Notes under the pieces: generated by a model
Databases searched by the model: none
Told to the model about the DNA's origin: nothing
Seen by the model: the letters and a program-made list of their open reading frames with translations, nothing else
Made by a program: the position numbers and the translations under genes
Part shown: one piece after another, positions 1 through 7,566 of the stretch
How positions within the stretch are numbered: position 1 is the stretch's first letter
Layout: each line of letters begins with the position of its first letter
IMG/VR virus record: IMGVR_UViG_3300030109_002517
Location: 1 to 33,440 of that record
DNA: 33,440 bases
Strand: one strand, 5' to 3'
From: a virus

Positions 1-171
1 GCCTATGGCGGGGTGAAGGCAGGATTAAATGGGGCTAAACAGTCCCTCGCTCAAATTGAGCGCACTGTAAACCGTATTGGAACAAAGGTGGATACACATG
101 GGGAAAGGCTCGCGTCAGTCGAAGCAGAGACGGCAAACCTCAAAGAACGAATCTCAGACAGAAACAACTAA
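1..171 (+). CDS. C-terminal fragment of a coiled-coil protein (5' end outside window)
   Basis: Frame 1 is open from the first base to a TAA at 169-171 and encodes the last 56 residues of a protein. After a short Gly/Ala-containing start the fragment is a regular heptad pattern (SLAQIERTVNRIGTKVDTHG and onward), so it is a coiled coil. The start is off the window, so size and membrane anchoring cannot be judged. Phage proteins with this kind of tail are often small membrane-anchored accessory or virion proteins, but that is inference. The next gene probably starts inside it at 98, a 74-nt overlap that is long even for a phage. Function unknown. Confidence 0.7.
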   Translation, partial: AYGGVKAGLNGAKQSLAQIERTVNRIGTKVDTHGERLASVEAETANLKERISDRNN

Positions 172-361
172 CGAGGAAAAGGTGCCGCTAACTGTGGAGC
201 AAGCAGAGATCTTTAAGCAGTTAATTCAAGAAGCTAATCAAGCACAGGCTCAGTTGAACTTTGCCATTGCTTCTGCCGGGTTGTCCGGCCAAGTAATTAT
301 AGGTGGACACTTAGATGGAGGGGAGCCGTACCTTACCGTTCAAAAAAACGCTGAGGCATAA
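98..361 (+). CDS. Small hypothetical phage protein
   Basis: This 87-residue protein has a basic, Ser/Gln-rich N-terminus (MGKGSRQSKQRRQ), a predicted helix around residues 30-50 (LTVEQAEIFKQLIQEANQAQ) and a short beta-like C-terminal part. ATG 98 is preceded by AAAGGTGG at 84-91, a well-spaced ribosome binding site. A second possible start is GTG 182, after GAGG at 173-176 and just downstream of the previous stop; it would give about 59 residues and remove the long overlap with the upstream gene. The helical and C-terminal parts are in both models. The stop overlaps the next start as TAATG at 359-363, so translation is probably coupled. No function recognised; it lies at the head of the structural block. 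Confidence 0.7.
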   Translation: MGKGSRQSKQRRQTSKNESQTETTNEEKVPLTVEQAEIFKQLIQEANQAQAQLNFAIASAGLSGQVIIGGHLDGGEPYLTVQKNAEA

Positions 362-630
362 TGGCGATAACCTACCGTGGCGAAAAGTTTTCAGGGTACA
401 ACAAACCAAAGCGTACCCCTAACGCTAAGAAATCGCATGCTGTCCTTGCTAAAGAAGGAGAGAAGGTCAGGCTAATACGGTTTGGTCAGCAGGGTGTTAG
501 TGGTGCAGGGGCAAACCCTAAGACCAAAAAAGGTAAGGCGCGTCAAAAAAGTTTTAAGGCGCGACACGGCAAGAACATAAAAAAGGGGAAAATGAGCGCG
601 GCCTACTGGGCCGATAAAGTTAAGTGGTAG
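361..630 (+). CDS. Small basic conserved phage protein (KARHGKNIKKGKMSAAYWA motif)
   Basis: This 89-residue protein is strongly basic, rich in Lys and Arg throughout. Its C-terminus has the signature KSFKARHGKNIKKGKMSAAY followed by WADKVKW. I recall this R-H...A-Y/R-Y-W type tail in small proteins of many marine phages, encoded next to structural genes, with no established role. The charge suggests nucleic-acid contact or capsid association, which is inference. The start overlaps the previous stop (TAATG). The next gene begins 4 nt after its stop, so it sits in the late structural transcript. Confidence 0.75.
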   Translation: MAITYRGEKFSGYNKPKRTPNAKKSHAVLAKEGEKVRLIRFGQQGVSGAGANPKTKKGKARQKSFKARHGKNIKKGKMSAAYWADKVKW

Positions 631-634
631 GCAT

Positions 635-1066
635 ATGGCTACAGTAGATCCCTTACGGTATCGCACAAACGGCGATGATCCTGAAATAGACCCGCGCCTG
701 TTAGAACAGGTGATGGACACCCTTACCACGGCACAGCGCACAAGAGATGGGTACACAACCCCTGCTGACTCTGTGTATTCGGTGGTTGGCAGATCACCAA
801 GCATGGGTATAGCTAGACGGATGGCCCAAGCAATGATGCGTCGGAAGTTAGCGTTACATGAAGCTGAAGATAATCTTGTCCAAGAAGACCTGCGCCATTC
901 TGGCTTAGCTCGATTGACCGGCGACGTGCGACAAGCAGAGGATAACCCTTCTCTTTTTGAATTTGTTCAGTACTACTCTCCTGATATGAGGAGACAACTT
1001 ATGGCTAAGATGTTTGGCACAGAAGGTCGTGCCTCTGGTGGCATATTAAACCTTTTGCAAAGGTAG
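635..1066 (+). CDS. Hypothetical virion-block protein, helical
   Basis: This 143-residue protein appears mostly helical and soluble, with no membrane segment or signal peptide. The middle (residues about 55-90) is Arg/Met-rich (RRMAQAMMRRKLALHEAEDN) and the C-terminus ends in a Gly-rich stretch and LLQR. An AGG at 629-631 precedes ATG 635. It lies directly upstream of the large tail/neck protein, which starts 4 nt after its stop. In T7-like phages this place is taken by a tail tubular or head-tail adaptor protein, so a connector or accessory role is possible, but I see no motif that proves it. Confidence 0.7.
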   Translation: MATVDPLRYRTNGDDPEIDPRLLEQVMDTLTTAQRTRDGYTTPADSVYSVVGRSPSMGIARRMAQAMMRRKLALHEAEDNLVQEDLRHSGLARLTGDVRQAEDNPSLFEFVQYYSPDMRRQLMAKMFGTEGRASGGILNLLQR

Positions 1067-1070
1067 ACGT

Positions 1071-3446
1071 ATGCCTTTTACGAAGATATCCCCTGAAGCC
1101 GGACTGGTTACTGACGGCACTAGGTATAGTGCTAAGGGTAGCTGGTTTGATTCTGACAAGGTACGCTTTCGTAAAGGCTTTGCAGAAAAGATTGGCGGTT
1201 GGGCACGGTACGTTACGAGCAGATATGTAGGCATAAGCCGTAAGATACATGACTGGGTAACTGACTCTGGAAACGCTTACATCGGCGTAGGAACGACCAA
1301 CAACCTATACGTCAACCAAGGCAGCACCTACCACGACATAACACCGCTTCGTTCTTCAGTAACTCTTGGCACAAACCCAATAGCAACGGTAGACGAAACT
1401 GCTGTGGTTACGATTAGCCACACATCCCACGGAGCAGTAATTGGCGACTATGTCACCATAGCTAGTGCAACTGCGACGGGTGGCATTGGAACAAGTTCGC
1501 TTAATACTGAGCATCGCATTGTTGCCTTAGGAGCCCCGGACGGTAGCAACCCTGACGACAAGTACCGCATTGTGTGTAATGCGCAAGCTACTTCGACTGT
1601 ATCGGCGGGTGGGGGAACTAGTGCAACGGCGGCATACCAAATTAATGTAGGCTTAGATGAGTATGTTAGAGCATCGGGCTGGAGTTCAGGCACTTGGGGT
1701 GCAGGAACTTGGGGGTCTGCATCAGGAATTGGTCAGGCAAGCCAGCTACGTCTCTGGTCTATAGACAACTTTGGTGACGACATGCTTGCATGTGTGCGTC
1801 AAGGAAATGTCTTTTACTGGGACGAGAGTGATGGCACAGGCACTCGTGCTGTAGCGTTAAGCGACCGCACTAGGCGCACGATTACGTTGGCCGGATCAAC
1901 ACCAATAGCTGTTACTAACACGTCTAGCATAATTACGGTTACAGACAAAGGTGGTCATGGCGCAGGCGTGGGGGACAAGGTCACGTTCTCAGGTGCAGCC
2001 GATGTTGGTGGCGTACTTGCTGCAAGCATTAACAAAGAACACACCATTGCCAGCACACCCACCAAGACAACTTTTACAGTTGACACTGGTGACGCGGCCT
2101 CAAGCACGACTACTGGTGGTGGAAGCAGTGTCGTAGCGACATACAAGGCCGGGGTCTACTATACGCCAGTTGCTGCACTACAGGTCATGATGTCGGATGT
2201 AGCTAGGCATGTTATCTGTTTCGGGTGCAACCCAATAGGATCCACGACCATTAATCCATTGTTTGTCAGATGGTCTACTTCTGAAAATGCTGCTCAGTGG
2301 CAACCACTATCTACAAACAGTGCAGGTGGTCAGGAGCTATCATCGGGGTCAGAGATCATAGGTGCGTTAATGACGCGCCAAGAAATCCTAATCTTTACGG
2401 ACGTTGGCATACAGTCCATGAGATATGTAGGTAGTCCGTTTTACTTCTCGTTTACGGAAGCAGCAAGGGGGATGTCTATGGTGTCTCCTAACGCAGCGGT
2501 AAACGCTAACGGAAGAGTTTTCTTCATGGACCGGGGGTCTTTCTACAGCTATACAGGAACAGCACAAAAGCTGTCGTGTCCGGTTTTGAGCACAGTGTTT
2601 GATGACTTTGACGAGGAACAAGCGTTTAAGGTTACCGCAGGATCGAACCCTGATTTTGGTGAGGTAATATGGATGTACCCATCCAAATCAGGTAACGGAG
2701 AAAACGACCGCTACGTCATATACAACTACGAGTCAGACATATGGTACTATGGCACACTTGAGCGCGGGACGTGGAATCACGCGGCCACAAAGGTATATCC
2801 ATTAGCGTCTACGATTTACAACCAAGATTTGGGTGAAAACCCTATTACTACTACGACAGACGCAACAAGCAATGTGACTGTTACAGCAACTGCTCACGGG
2901 CTAATTGCTGGAGACACGTTCCGCTTAACAGGAGCGTCTGCTACGGGTGGATTAGAAGCGGTGCTTTTAAACAACGAGCACACGGTGGTCTCAGTAACCG
3001 ATGACACTATTGTGTTTACGATAGCAGACACAGCCACTGCGGAAACTGCGGGTGGTGGATCCGTTACCCTAATTAAATCGAACGTGCTCTACAACCACGA
3101 GAGTGGGCATGACGACGATGGGTCCGCAATGACGGCCTACATTGAGACCGGAGACATGGACCTAGGTGAGGGCGATCAAGTGTGGGCAATTAACCGCGTA
3201 ATACCAGACCTAGTGTTCAGAGACGCTCAGTCTACTGATGAAGTCACAATCAGCTTAAACGGACACAACTTTCCCGGTGACGCACAGTCATCATTAACCT
3301 CAGCCGCCATCACGTCTAGCACAGGGCAAGCCTTTGTACGCGCTAGGGCCAGACAGGTATCTATGAAAGTAGAGAGCACGGGTGCGGGATACGGCTGGCG
3401 TCTAGGCTATGTAAGGCTAGATGGCAGAACAGACGGGAGACGGTAA
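1071..3446 (+). CDS. Large tail/neck structural protein with three inserted beta repeats
   Basis: This 791-residue protein begins PFTKISPEAGLVTDGTRYSA, then KGSWFDSDKVRFRKG and GGWARY. That opening is typical of marine podovirus tail-tube or DNA-stabilisation-like proteins analogous in position and size to T7 gp12 or P22 gp10. Aromatic, Gly-rich beta segments such as GVGTTNNLYVNQG and MSMVSPNAAVNANGRVFFMDRG suggest a beta-propeller-like core. Three related inserts of about 80-95 residues lie at roughly 97-193, 270-357 and 590-672. Each has a hydrophobic beta start, a (S/G)HG..(V/I/A)GD..(T/R) motif, an (E/K)H.IV turn and a Gly-rich end. They look like duplicated surface domains. The assignment is by resemblance and position. 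The stop overlaps the next start (TAATG at 3444-3448). Confidence 0.75.
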   Translation: MPFTKISPEAGLVTDGTRYSAKGSWFDSDKVRFRKGFAEKIGGWARYVTSRYVGISRKIHDWVTDSGNAYIGVGTTNNLYVNQGSTYHDITPLRSSVTLGTNPIATVDETAVVTISHTSHGAVIGDYVTIASATATGGIGTSSLNTEHRIVALGAPDGSNPDDKYRIVCNAQATSTVSAGGGTSATAAYQINVGLDEYVRASGWSSGTWGAGTWGSASGIGQASQLRLWSIDNFGDDMLACVRQGNVFYWDESDGTGTRAVALSDRTRRTITLAGSTPIAVTNTSSIITVTDKGGHGAGVGDKVTFSGAADVGGVLAASINKEHTIASTPTKTTFTVDTGDAASSTTTGGGSSVVATYKAGVYYTPVAALQVMMSDVARHVICFGCNPIGSTTINPLFVRWSTSENAAQWQPLSTNSAGGQELSSGSEIIGALMTRQEILIFTDVGIQSMRYVGSPFYFSFTEAARGMSMVSPNAAVNANGRVFFMDRGSFYSYTGTAQKLSCPVLSTVFDDFDEEQAFKVTAGSNPDFGEVIWMYPSKSGNGENDRYVIYNYESDIWYYGTLERGTWNHAATKVYPLASTIYNQDLGENPITTTTDATSNVTVTATAHGLIAGDTFRLTGASATGGLEAVLLNNEHTVVSVTDDTIVFTIADTATAETAGGGSVTLIKSNVLYNHESGHDDDGSAMTAYIETGDMDLGEGDQVWAINRVIPDLVFRDAQSTDEVTISLNGHNFPGDAQSSLTSAAITSSTGQAFVRARARQVSMKVESTGAGYGWRLGYVRLDGRTDGRR

Positions 3447-3649
3447 TGGCTTTAAAACGATATCGCTCACTTAATGATGCGCCTGCGGAATATGAAGCTT
3501 TTGATGAAAGTATGTCGCGCAGGACTATCGAACAAAACTTTGATGATGTTAGTAGCGATATCAACTCAGTGAAAACACAAACGGATAAAGATAGCTCTCT
3601 GTCATTGCGTAAGTATCAATTCTTATTGCTAGGAGCTAGTAATGGCTGA
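3446..3649 (+). CDS. Small acidic hypothetical protein
   Basis: This 67-residue hydrophilic protein has a central charged helix (residues about 15-50, EYEAFDESMSRRTIEQNFDD) and a short hydrophobic end (YQFLLLGASNG). The start overlaps the previous stop and the C-terminus overlaps the next gene by 8 nt, so it is tightly built into the structural operon. No family recognised. Small proteins in this place in short-tailed phages are often minor virion or assembly factors; that is inference from position only. Confidence 0.6.
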   Translation: MALKRYRSLNDAPAEYEAFDESMSRRTIEQNFDDVSSDINSVKTQTDKDSSLSLRKYQFLLLGASNG

Positions 3650-3974
3650 TACATTAAAGGTACTGGGACAAGCGGCTCCTTCAGATACCAATGAAGCCAC
3701 ACTGTACACCGTGCCTGAAGACACGGTTACTACGGTGAGTTCGATTGTCGCCTGCAACCTCACAGGTAACACGCCGACGTTTAGAATCGCCGTGAGACCT
3801 GAAGGGGCTACCGTAGCAAATGAGCACTACATTTACTACGACAAGGCGATGACCGCTAACGATTCTGTTTTCACAATCATCGGCATCACCTTGAGTGATA
3901 ACGATGTAGTCTCTGTCAGATCTTCTGCGGCAGACGAAATAGCGTTTAGCATATTTGGTGTGGAGACAAGCTAA
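3642..3974 (+). CDS. Small beta-rich virion protein, conserved in marine phages
   Basis: This 110-residue protein has almost no charged helices and a continuous beta-sandwich pattern: VLGQAAPSDTNEATLYTVPE, a VACNLTGNTPTFRIAVRPEG segment, then NEHYIYYDKAM and a C-terminal hydrophobic strand (EIAFSIFGVE). I recall this pattern (QAAP..T...LYTVP, CN......RIAVRP.G....NEHY) as a recurrent small structural protein of marine tailed phages, possibly a decoration or tail-associated protein. The exact role is not established. AGGAG at 3630-3634 serves ATG 3642. One nucleotide separates its stop from the next start. Confidence 0.75.
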   Translation: MADTLKVLGQAAPSDTNEATLYTVPEDTVTTVSSIVACNLTGNTPTFRIAVRPEGATVANEHYIYYDKAMTANDSVFTIIGITLSDNDVVSVRSSAADEIAFSIFGVETS

Positions 3975-3975
3975 G

Positions 3976-6900
3976 ATGGCAATAGGTTTTCAGGGCTACA
4001 GAGGCATGCAGCAGATGCAACCCATGGGTATGGGTGGCATGCGCCGTGGAGGCATCGGTGGCCTTAGAGGCAACCTGCGCCAAGGCTTTAACCCGATGCA
4101 GATGGGGATGCAGGCACCACAAGGCATGATGCCCCCTCAGCAGTTTGCAATGCCGCAGGGCAGAGGGGCGATGCGCCAAGGCTTCAATCCAATGCAAATG
4201 GGGATGCCTGCACCAGCAGCCATGACGCTTGCTTCTCCAATGCAACCGCGACCGCAGCAGGTGACGCGGCTTCAAGATCAGGTTGGAATGCCGCTGCAAC
4301 AAATGATGCCACAGGAACAAGCTCTTCAAGCTCGACGCCTTGCACCGCAACAGTTTGGGCCTATGGGCGGGCCGGGCTTTGCCCAACCGCTATCTCCGCC
4401 ACCGTCTCAGCAGCAGCAGATGACGCGGCTGCAAGATCGAATATCCCCTGTCTTTAACCGTCCTGCACCGCAGCCATTGGGTGGGCCTATGGGCGGGCCA
4501 CAGCCGTTTGGCGGACCACAACAGCAACAAATGCAGCAACAGATGCTAGGTGGACCACAGCAACAGGGTGGTCAGGCAATGGGTGGTGCCAAGTGGACGA
4601 TGGAAATCAAGCCAGCAGAGGGCATGGCGACAGGGGGCATGATAGAGGGTGGAGGTTTTAATGTCCCACAGCCGCGCATACCAGAAGAGTTTACTGAGGG
4701 AGTAGAAGTTCTAAACTTCGATTCTACTGCACCGCTACCAGAACTAGAAAACCCAAATATGATGACAGGGGCAGACATACCCGTCCCTGACATGCAAGAA
4801 ACCAACGAGTTGCTAGATCTAATAGACGGAACCCTAGACTCTGGCATGGACACTACATCTGAGTTGATGGGCGAAGCTGTTTTGTCTGGACCGGCAATAG
4901 AAATAGAAGAGCCAATGATGCAGGAAATGCCTATGAGCGGCATAGCTCAATTGAACATGGCAGGTGGTGGTTATGTGCCTATGGTGTATGCCAATGGTGG
5001 CTATATACCAGCCTATGGACTAGGCGGGTTTTTTAAGAAAGTTGCTAAGGGTGCACTAAAGCTTGCTCCTGTAGCCGCTATGGCAATTCCGGGCATTGGC
5101 CCACTAGCTTCGGGTGCCATAGGCGGACTTGCGGGGACGTTGTCAGCCAAGCTTGAGGGTCAGGACTTTGGCAGTGCCTTATCAAGAGGGTTGTCTACCG
5201 GAATCAAGTCATATGCTGGCAGCAAAGCTATTGGCGGATTCAAGGACGCTTTTGCTGAAGGCGAAGGGTCGTTCTTAGACAAACTTGAGGGTGGGCTAGG
5301 TGGACTAAAAGACGCATTTAGCACAGAAGACATCCTTAAGATGGCACCAATGATTGCTCAGGCTGAGGCTATGAGCCAAGGCCATGCAGGTGGTGCAGGT
5401 GGCGACATGACTGCTACTACGGTGATGCCGGGTGGTGGTGGAGGCAGGCCATCGGGTGCTATGCCGGGCACGATAACACAGGTAGAAGCTCCAACAGCCG
5501 CCAGATACAACCTGTTTGATCAAATTGCAGCAGACGCAGGACAGACACGGGCTGGCGGTGGCCCAGTAGGTAGCTTGTACGCTATGAGACGTTTTGGTGG
5601 CGGGGAGATTGACGGCTACCGTATTGGTGGTCGAGTTAGCAAGCGAGGAAGACGAGGAAGACGAGGAAGACGAGGAAGAAGGGAGTCGTCACGACCACGT
5701 CGGTCTCCACGCAGAAGCGTAAGGCCACCAACAAGGGCTCCTGTTCAACGCGCACAGCCAGTAGCACCGCCACCACCTCCAACGATGGCTGCTCCTGATA
5801 TGATGCCTGCGATACCGGACGTAATGCCGGTCGCGCCCCCACCCCCAGTGGCACCACCCCCACCACCTCCGGCACGGGCTCCTGCGCCACCTTCGGTCAT
5901 GGCTCCGCCGGTTATGGATACGCCGGTTGCCGCGCCACCTCCTCCACCGGCTCCAGTACGTCCACCCCCAATGCGGGCTCCAGCACCTCCTCCGATGCGA
6001 CCGGCACTAATTAATCGCGCACCCGTTGGAGGCGACGATCCAATGATGCCTCAGCCTGCTGCGCCAAGGGCTCCGGTACGTTTACCTCCGGCTCTAATTG
6101 AGCCACCCACAGAAGACAGTGGCCCACTGATGATGCCTCAGCCTGCCGCGCCTAAAGATCCGCGTAAAATGAGTCCAAGCAGGGGACGGCCTGTTGATAT
6201 CCCAATGGAAGGTGGGTTTATACCAAGTCCAGAGGTAGAACCTGCTCCGGTTGCGCCAGAGATAGAAGAACTGCTTCCTGCAACGACCGGCAGAGGTGAA
6301 GAACGCCGTAGAAGTAGGCGCGGTAGAAAAGGTGGCGAAGGTAGTGGCCGCATGGGTAGTGAAGGTGGTGGTGAACGCCGCGAAGAAAAAAGGTCTAGAG
6401 ACAGTGGCAGGCGCGGTGAAGAAGGCGGCGAACTTGGTGGTGAAAAGACTGAGACAACAAGTGGTGCAAAAGACACGGGTCGAGGCTTTTCTTACGAAGA
6501 AGGAGACTATAAGTACGGCGACCGCATGACCGAAGAGCAGAAGCGGATGGCAGAGAAATTCGCTACCAAAGATCCTGAAAGTCCTCTGACCTTGGGCGTA
6601 GACGAGTCTGCCAAAATTGAAAACATACGCGCTATAGCACAGGGTAAACCGGCAGATGATATAGCCAGTATTGAAGGCACTATGGTTGAGCCTGAAAATG
6701 TCAACGATCCTACGCCACCTTCTATTGTTGGTTATCAGAACCCAGATTTGTTGGCGCAGAGAGATGCGGAGTTGATGGCAACACCCGTTACTTACCAACG
6801 GCCCCCGCCACCACCACCTACTATGCAGGGTGGTATGATGCAAACTGGTGATGGGCTAGGGTTATTCGGGACACCTGCGAAGGCCGCGCCAATTAACATG

Positions 6901-7566
6901 TTTGGATCCGGAGCAAGTCCGTCTGAAATGCGCACTGAGGCTGATCAGTTTGCTGAGTCCAACCCACGCATGGCAGCAATGTTGGCAAGAATGGATGCAC
7001 CGGAAGCTCCGCTTGAAAAGTATGTGCCAGAGGGCAAGGCTGAAGGCGGGTTCCTAGCAGAAATGCAACAAGATGAAACTGGGGTGCAGATACTAGAGGC
7101 TGTTGCTATGGCCTTACAGAATCCGCAGGATGACGACAACGCTCAAACGATCCAGTCATTCCAAGAAGCGTTTGGAGATGAAGCTTTAGCTGAGGTAGCA
7201 CAAATGCTTCAAGCGGGAGCACAACAGGAAATGATGGCTATGGATCAAGCAGCAATGGCTCCGCCTGTGGCAAGACAAACGGGAGGCTTGGTGCCGGGAG
7301 CAGGAGACGCAATGGCTGACGACAAGCTGGGTGTTGTAGATCAAGGTGAGCCTACGGCCTATCCAATTAAATTTAGCTCTGGGGAGTTCTTGGTGGCTGG
7401 AGATGTCGTAGCAGGACTAGGTAGTGGAAACACAGAGCGCGGTGCTGAGGTGTTAAACAAATTACAAGACGATGTCAGGGTGGCGCGAAACGGAACCACG
7501 CAACAGGCTCCCCCAATCAACCTGAGTGACGTATTGCCCGGTACATATGGTGAACGATATGGATAA
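3976..7566 (+). CDS. Giant low-complexity virion protein (Met/Gln/Pro-rich)
   Basis: This protein has 1196 residues from ATG 3976, chosen because it follows the previous stop by 1 nt and has GGAG at 3962-3965; an in-frame upstream start at 3955 would overlap. In order: a Met/Gln/Gly/Pro-rich N-terminus with a duplicated 15-residue unit; a hydrophobic, membrane-active-looking segment at about 347-425 (LKLAPVAAMAIPGIGPLASG); an Arg-Gly run at about 557-570; a long Pro/Ala-rich region; an Arg/Glu/Gly-rich region; and a C-terminal module (GGLVPGAGDAMADDKLG then YPIKFSSGEFLVAGDVVAGL). The C-terminal motif resembles the 'SD.IPA.LS.GEFV' segment common in phage virion and tail proteins. An internal or ejected virion protein is likely. 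Confidence 0.7.
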   Translation: MAIGFQGYRGMQQMQPMGMGGMRRGGIGGLRGNLRQGFNPMQMGMQAPQGMMPPQQFAMPQGRGAMRQGFNPMQMGMPAPAAMTLASPMQPRPQQVTRLQDQVGMPLQQMMPQEQALQARRLAPQQFGPMGGPGFAQPLSPPPSQQQQMTRLQDRISPVFNRPAPQPLGGPMGGPQPFGGPQQQQMQQQMLGGPQQQGGQAMGGAKWTMEIKPAEGMATGGMIEGGGFNVPQPRIPEEFTEGVEVLNFDSTAPLPELENPNMMTGADIPVPDMQETNELLDLIDGTLDSGMDTTSELMGEAVLSGPAIEIEEPMMQEMPMSGIAQLNMAGGGYVPMVYANGGYIPAYGLGGFFKKVAKGALKLAPVAAMAIPGIGPLASGAIGGLAGTLSAKLEGQDFGSALSRGLSTGIKSYAGSKAIGGFKDAFAEGEGSFLDKLEGGLGGLKDAFSTEDILKMAPMIAQAEAMSQGHAGGAGGDMTATTVMPGGGGGRPSGAMPGTITQVEAPTAARYNLFDQIAADAGQTRAGGGPVGSLYAMRRFGGGEIDGYRIGGRVSKRGRRGRRGRRGRRESSRPRRSPRRSVRPPTRAPVQRAQPVAPPPPPTMAAPDMMPAIPDVMPVAPPPPVAPPPPPPARAPAPPSVMAPPVMDTPVAAPPPPPAPVRPPPMRAPAPPPMRPALINRAPVGGDDPMMPQPAAPRAPVRLPPALIEPPTEDSGPLMMPQPAAPKDPRKMSPSRGRPVDIPMEGGFIPSPEVEPAPVAPEIEELLPATTGRGEERRRSRRGRKGGEGSGRMGSEGGGERREEKRSRDSGRRGEEGGELGGEKTETTSGAKDTGRGFSYEEGDYKYGDRMTEEQKRMAEKFATKDPESPLTLGVDESAKIENIRAIAQGKPADDIASIEGTMVEPENVNDPTPPSIVGYQNPDLLAQRDAELMATPVTYQRPPPPPPTMQGGMMQTGDGLGLFGTPAKAAPINMFGSGASPSEMRTEADQFAESNPRMAAMLARMDAPEAPLEKYVPEGKAEGGFLAEMQQDETGVQILEAVAMALQNPQDDDNAQTIQSFQEAFGDEALAEVAQMLQAGAQQEMMAMDQAAMAPPVARQTGGLVPGAGDAMADDKLGVVDQGEPTAYPIKFSSGEFLVAGDVVAGLGSGNTERGAEVLNKLQDDVRVARNGTTQQAPPINLSDVLPGTYGERYG
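4075..4215 (+). repeat. Intragenic 45-bp direct duplication
   Basis: Two 45-nt copies at 4075-4119 and 4171-4215, 96 bp apart, encode (L/M)RQGFNPMQMGM(Q/P)AP. They differ at a handful of positions, mostly synonymous (ggctttaacccgatgcag versus ggcttcaatccaatgcaa). This is an old in-frame duplication kept under protein-level selection in the Met/Gln-rich N-terminus of the giant virion protein. Confidence 0.85.
5645..5680 (+). repeat. 9-bp tandem repeat (gaggaagac x4) in coding sequence
   Basis: Four tandem 9-nt units (gaggaagac three times, then gaggaagaa) encode a run of Arg-Gly-Arg triplets. The unit is a multiple of three, so slippage would change the length of the basic run without a frameshift. 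The run lies between the hydrophobic module and the Pro-rich region of the host protein. Confidence 0.9.

Noticed and set aside
6094-6843. Long open frame (249 codons) on the minus strand opposite the giant low-complexity virion gene
   Set aside because: It is antisense to a Pro/Arg/Glu-rich coding region whose repeated codons suppress stops on the other strand; there is no ribosome binding site, no protein-like pattern, and the plus-strand gene is clearly coding.
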